35,980 nt of DNA from positions 1-35,980 of the forward strand of contig CALIGI010000242.1 in the NCBI GenBank assembly GCA_938021205.1. Direction: 5' to 3'. This document shows, in pieces, positions 33,557-35,980 of the stretch; the stretch's first letter is position 1, and the number at the start of each line of letters is the position of its first letter. This DNA comes from an uncultured Pseudanabaenaceae cyanobacterium. GTDB lineage: Bacteria > Cyanobacteriota > Cyanobacteriia > PCC-9006 > JAAUQQ01. A model generated the notes under the pieces. It ran no database searches. It was given only the letters and a program-made list of their open reading frames with translations, and was not told where the DNA came from. The translations under genes and the position numbers were made by a program.

Positions 33557-33782
33557 CTCGTAAGTCCTCAATATTCCGATTAATTTGCTTGATCTCATCC
33601 ACTAAATTTTGCTGGACAAGATCTACTTCTGCGAAGCGGCGCTCTATTCGATCAAATCCACGCTGGATTGTCTCATCTAGTTCTTCTTTGTCTGCCTCAT
33701 GCATGGCCCATAAAATGCCAAGACCGTTTTTGACTGCCTCGACGGCTTCTTTGAGGCTTTGGATATCCTCGCGATCGCTCAT
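33549..33782 (-). CDS. Small coiled-coil protein, second gene of the micro-operon (77 aa)
   Basis: Starts MSDREDIQSLKEAVEAVKNG and is almost entirely helical. Residues about 30-77 have a heptad/hendecad pattern with regularly spaced Ile, Leu, Val and Phe and many Glu, Asp, Arg and Gln (DETIQRGFDRIERRFAEVDL, then VQQNLVDEIKQINRNIEDLR), a strong predicted coiled coil. It overlaps the first gene by 4 bp (ATGA) and the third by 8 bp. No family is recognised. The lack of catalytic-looking residues suggests a structural, adaptor or partner-binding role. Confidence 0.7.
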   Translation of the reverse strand: MSDREDIQSLKEAVEAVKNGLGILWAMHEADKEELDETIQRGFDRIERRFAEVDLVQQNLVDEIKQINRNIEDLRDG

Positions 33783-33979
33783 TCGCTATCAATCTCATCA
33801 AGTTTTTGCTGGGCGGTGTCTAGTTGCTTTTTCAGCAAATATCGCAGCTTTTGGGGATAGGTCATTTCAGTCCATAGGTCAGGGTCTATCCCGGAAGATA
33901 CCGGATAGTTGTCGATCTCTTCGATCATCCCTGCAATATCAACTTGAACCCGTTCTCTGGATTTAGATTTGTCGGCCAT
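33779..33979 (-). CDS. Small charged protein, first gene of the micro-operon (66 aa)
   Basis: Starts MADKSKSRERVQVDIAGMIE. A basic N-terminus is followed by a segment with NYPVSSGIDPDLWTEMTYPQ (about 24-43) and a C-terminal Lys/Leu/Gln helix (KLRYLLKKQLDTAQQKLDEI). Size and layout recall small DNA-binding or antitoxin-like proteins, but there is no clear ribbon-helix-helix or HTH signature, so I do not claim one. It begins downstream of a palindrome that could be its operator. No family is recognised. Confidence 0.65.
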   Translation of the reverse strand: MADKSKSRERVQVDIAGMIEEIDNYPVSSGIDPDLWTEMTYPQKLRYLLKKQLDTAQQKLDEIDSE

Positions 33980-34022
33980 GGGTGTGCAAGAGCTCTGACA
34001 ACAGTTCTCAGCTTACTGTGAG

Positions 34023-34052
34023 CCTGGCAATCTTGGCAAACTATTTGCCAGG
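34023..34052 (-). promoter_or_regulatory. Operator-like palindrome upstream of the micro-operon
   Basis: TGGCAAA (34034-34040), CTA, TTTGCCA (34044-34050) is a perfect 7-3-7 palindrome. A further half-site, CCTGGCAA (34023-34030), pairs with TTGCCAGG (34045-34052). On the minus strand a TATTAT (34063-34068) lies upstream of it as a possible -10 box. Binding here would control the operon starting at 33979; a self-encoded repressor is possible. Confidence 0.45.
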
Positions 34053-34082
34053 GTTGTTTGACATAATAGGTCTAATCCCTGA

Positions 34083-34199
34083 AGGTCGCTGCTGGGGCGG
34101 GCTAGGGCTCGGATGGGGTGGCCGCGATCGAGGAGGAGGCGGGTGAGGTTTGCACCAACGAAGCCGGTGGAGCCGGTGATGAAGATGCGATCGGGCATG
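34083..34199 (-). pseudogene. Truncated second copy of the hpnA 5' end
   Basis: From an ATG at 34198 it encodes MPDRIFITGSTGFVGANLTR and continues in register with hpnA for 39 codons (through RALARPSSDLQ), then diverges into unrelated sequence that hits a stop at 34013-34015. It keeps only the NAD-binding start of the epimerase. Six differences in 117 bp from the intact hpnA, four or so altering the protein little, point to a duplication that has since drifted, or to a remnant of a diverged paralogue. It lies between the micro-operon and the IS element. Confidence 0.85.
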
Positions 34200-34407
34200 A
34201 TGAGTTCGAAGTACTTTAAGTTTTCGACTATTTACTATTTTCAGCCTAAGTGGTTGAGATCAATGGCTAATGAGCTAATAGTCGACTCTGTCAACCATTC
34301 GTTGCAGCATTATTTCCATAATGATGAATATTGATAGTTTGAGCTTGGTTTGCACTACCTCCGTTTATATCACTTTGAAAATTAGTGCCACTATAGTTAT
34401 CTTGCCT
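34200..34407. other. AT-rich segment between the hpnA fragment and the IS element
   Basis: About 200 bp, markedly richer in A and T than its surroundings. Only short frames of doubtful value are present. It is the left flank of the IS insertion. Confidence 0.4.
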
Positions 34408-34423
34408 GGTTACTGCTCAGGCT
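34408..34423 (+). repeat. IS66 left terminal inverted repeat
   Basis: GGTTACTGCTCAGGCT matches the reverse complement of the right end perfectly over 16 bp. It is followed by TTAAAAAAAGTGG, where the arms stop matching. Confidence 0.85.
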
Positions 34424-34502
34424 TAAAAAAAGTGGAATAAATTCTAGTGCAGAGCGAGATACAGGTTAGGGTGCGACCAGTCGTGCCGCTGTAAGAAATG
34501 TT

Positions 34503-35978
34503 TTGAGCCAGCCTTCTTCCCCTCCCCGAATGAGCCGAGAAGAGATCCGTGCGGTGTATCAGCAAGGTGAAGATGCGGTGATGGGTTTGGTGGAGGGGTT
34601 GTTAGAGCGTTTGGAGCAATTGGAAGCGCGGGTGGAGGTGCTGGAAACTCAGGCCAGCCAGACCAGCCGAAACAGCAGCAAACCTCCGTCAAGTGACGGA
34701 TTTGTGAAACGAACGAAGAGCTTACGAGTCAAAAGCGATAACCCGAGTGGAGGGCAACCGGAGCATCCCGGCAGCACCTTGGAATGGAGTGAAGAGGTGG
34801 ACCATGTCATCGACCACCGGGTGAGTGAATGCCAGGAGTGCGGAGCCCATTTAGAAGCTGAGCCAATTACCCAACAGTTGTTGCGCCAAGTGTATGACAT
34901 TCCACCGTTGAAGCTTGAAGTGACTGAGCATTGCGTGGAGGTCAAATGCTGCCCCCATTGTGGCGAGCAGAACGAGGGAGAATTTCCCTCCGAAGCCACC
35001 ACCGTGGTGCAGTACGGGCCAAGACTCAAAGGGGTGATGGTGTATCTGATGGAGGGGCAATTGTTACCGTCCCAGCGGACCTGCGAGCTGTTGGATGAGG
35101 TCCTGGGTGCGAAGGTGTCAGAGGGGACGCTGTACAACGTGCGAGAGCAATGTTTTGAGCAACTTGAGCCGATAACGCATCAGATTCAGAGCGCGATTTT
35201 GGAGGCCGAGGTGGTGCACTTTGACGAAACGGGGATGCGGGTGAATGGCAAGCTGTGGTGGTTACACGTAGCCTGCACCAGCGGCTTGACCTATTACTTT
35301 GTCCATCACAAACGGGGCCAGCAGGCCATGGATGAGATGGGGATTTTGCCCGAGTTTGAAGGGAAGGCCATCCATGATGGCTGGAAAAGTTATCCCGGCT
35401 ATGACCACTGTGAGCATTACCTGTGCAATGCCCACCACTTGAGGGAATTGCAGTTGATGGTTGAGCGCTATGAGCAGCCCTGGGCCTTTCAGATGAGTCT
35501 GTTGCTGGTGACGATTCTGCGTCAGGTTCAAACCGCTAAAGCCGATGGAGACACTTCCCTCACTGACGAACAACTCCAAGCTTTTGAGGCTCGTTATCAA
35601 ATGCTCCTTGAACAAGGCTTGGCTGCTAATCCTCCCTTGGCTCCGCCCCCTGACGCCCCCAAAAAGAGGGGGCGTCCCAAGCAATCCCCACCCCGCAATT
35701 TATTACTGCGTCTTCAATCCCAGCAAGCATCGGTTCTGGGCTTTATGCATGAGTTTGCGATTCCCTTTGATAACAATCAAGCGGAGCGCGATATTCGCAT
35801 GATGAAACTCAAACAAAAAGTCTCGGGCTGCTTCCGCTCTGAAGCTGGGGCTCATCGGTTCAGCCGCATTCGCGGCTATCTCTCTACTCTACGAAAACAG
35901 GGGCAGAGGGCATTGGAGGCTCTTATTGCTCTTTTCTCTGGGAATCCAAAACCTCTTATCCTTCAGCCTGAGCAGTAA
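34503..35978 (+). CDS. tnpC: IS66-family transposase
   Basis: A 491 aa transposase of the IS66 TnpC type. The N-terminal leucine-zipper-like coiled coil (about 20-50; VEGLLERLEQLEARVEVLET) is followed by the family stretch SRNSSKPPSSDGF, a zinc-finger region with CQECGAH and CCPHCGE, and the DDE catalytic core: D in VVHFDETGMRV, D in AIHDGWKSYPGY, and E in FDNNQAERDIRMMK. The PKKRGRPKQSPPRNLLLRL linker and the closing GCFRSEAGAHRFSRIRGYLS are also typical. A TTG at 34503 opens the frame; the ATG at 34530 (MSREEIRAVYQQG) is a plausible alternative. The TAA stop at 35976-35978 lies inside the right terminal repeat. Confidence 0.93.
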   Translation: MSQPSSPPRMSREEIRAVYQQGEDAVMGLVEGLLERLEQLEARVEVLETQASQTSRNSSKPPSSDGFVKRTKSLRVKSDNPSGGQPEHPGSTLEWSEEVDHVIDHRVSECQECGAHLEAEPITQQLLRQVYDIPPLKLEVTEHCVEVKCCPHCGEQNEGEFPSEATTVVQYGPRLKGVMVYLMEGQLLPSQRTCELLDEVLGAKVSEGTLYNVREQCFEQLEPITHQIQSAILEAEVVHFDETGMRVNGKLWWLHVACTSGLTYYFVHHKRGQQAMDEMGILPEFEGKAIHDGWKSYPGYDHCEHYLCNAHHLRELQLMVERYEQPWAFQMSLLLVTILRQVQTAKADGDTSLTDEQLQAFEARYQMLLEQGLAANPPLAPPPDAPKKRGRPKQSPPRNLLLRLQSQQASVLGFMHEFAIPFDNNQAERDIRMMKLKQKVSGCFRSEAGAHRFSRIRGYLSTLRKQGQRALEALIALFSGNPKPLILQPEQ

Positions 35979-35980
35979 CC
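35965..35980 (+). repeat. IS66 right terminal inverted repeat
   Basis: AGCCTGAGCAGTAACC is the exact complement of the left repeat. The transposase stop codon TAA sits within it, so the last codons of the gene and the transposon end share the same bases. Confidence 0.85.

Larger units (their letters stand above)
34408..35980 (+). mobile_element. IS66-family insertion sequence
   Basis: About 1.57 kb bounded by a perfect 16-bp inverted repeat: GGTTACTGCTCAGGCT at 34408-34423 and its complement AGCCTGAGCAGTAACC at 35965-35980. The right repeat stops at the last base of the window, so the true repeat may extend further out and the 8-bp target duplication expected of IS66 cannot be checked. It carries one complete transposase gene, so it may be active. 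The accessory genes tnpA and tnpB of the larger IS66 elements are absent, placing it with the single-ORF type. Confidence 0.85.

Noticed and set aside
1..35980. CRISPR arrays, tRNA and rRNA genes
   Set aside because: No regularly spaced direct repeats and no T-arm-like GGTTCGAATCC-type sequences or rRNA-like blocks were seen.

Overview
The window looks like chromosomal DNA from a cyanobacterium. The evidence is a magnesium-chelatase ChlI gene, a cyanobacterial-type glutamate-cysteine ligase, DUF4336, DUF760 and NurA-domain proteins, a group 2 RpoD-like sigma factor, and about 35 copies of the HIP1 octamer GCGATCGC (roughly one per kb, for example at 16241 and 21241). Most genes are ordinary housekeeping or signalling genes in short transcription units. 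The genus cannot be named from the sequence alone.

Layout. 0-4.3 kb: an unrecognised minus-strand gene, a divergent DUF4336 gene, a convergent DUF697 GTPase and a small hypothetical gene. 4.4-9.2 kb: a phasin-like coiled-coil protein with a strong terminator, gshA, a FecR-domain protein whose 3' end may be frameshifted, and a family 2 glycosyltransferase. 9.2-12 kb: bioY, lspA and a conserved hypothetical gene. 12.4-15.9 kb: a vanadium-dependent haloperoxidase with a small membrane ORF coupled to its stop codon, then nurA on the other strand. 16-21 kb: chlI facing a PAS-PAS-GGDEF-EAL protein across a bidirectional terminator and GC-rich hairpin repeats, then about 1 kb with no convincing gene. 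21.2-25.5 kb: DUF760, scpB, an ABC ATPase and a group 2 sigma factor. 25.7-32.2 kb: an SbcD/Mre11-type nuclease, a TonB-like envelope protein, a REC-GAF-GGDEF response regulator, tlyA and a nitroreductase. 32.3-36 kb: hpnA, a three-gene operon of very small proteins, a second truncated copy of the hpnA 5' end, and an IS66-family insertion sequence whose right inverted repeat ends on the last base of the window.

How the genes work together. There are two c-di-GMP enzymes (17.5-20.2 kb and 28.7-30.3 kb). One has both GGDEF and EAL motifs intact and no visible inhibitory site; the other has an intact RxxD inhibitory site and a receiver domain. NurA and SbcD are both DNA-end-processing proteins but lie 10 kb apart and are not an operon. 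bioY and lspA may be co-transcribed.

The accessory end (32-36 kb) is the most unusual part. Three overlapping genes for 66, 77 and 68 aa mostly helical proteins lie between two direct copies (about 95% identical over 117 bp) of the start of hpnA. An operator-like palindrome precedes them and an IS66 element is next door. This is the best candidate here for an undescribed mobile cassette, but its function cannot be read from the sequence.
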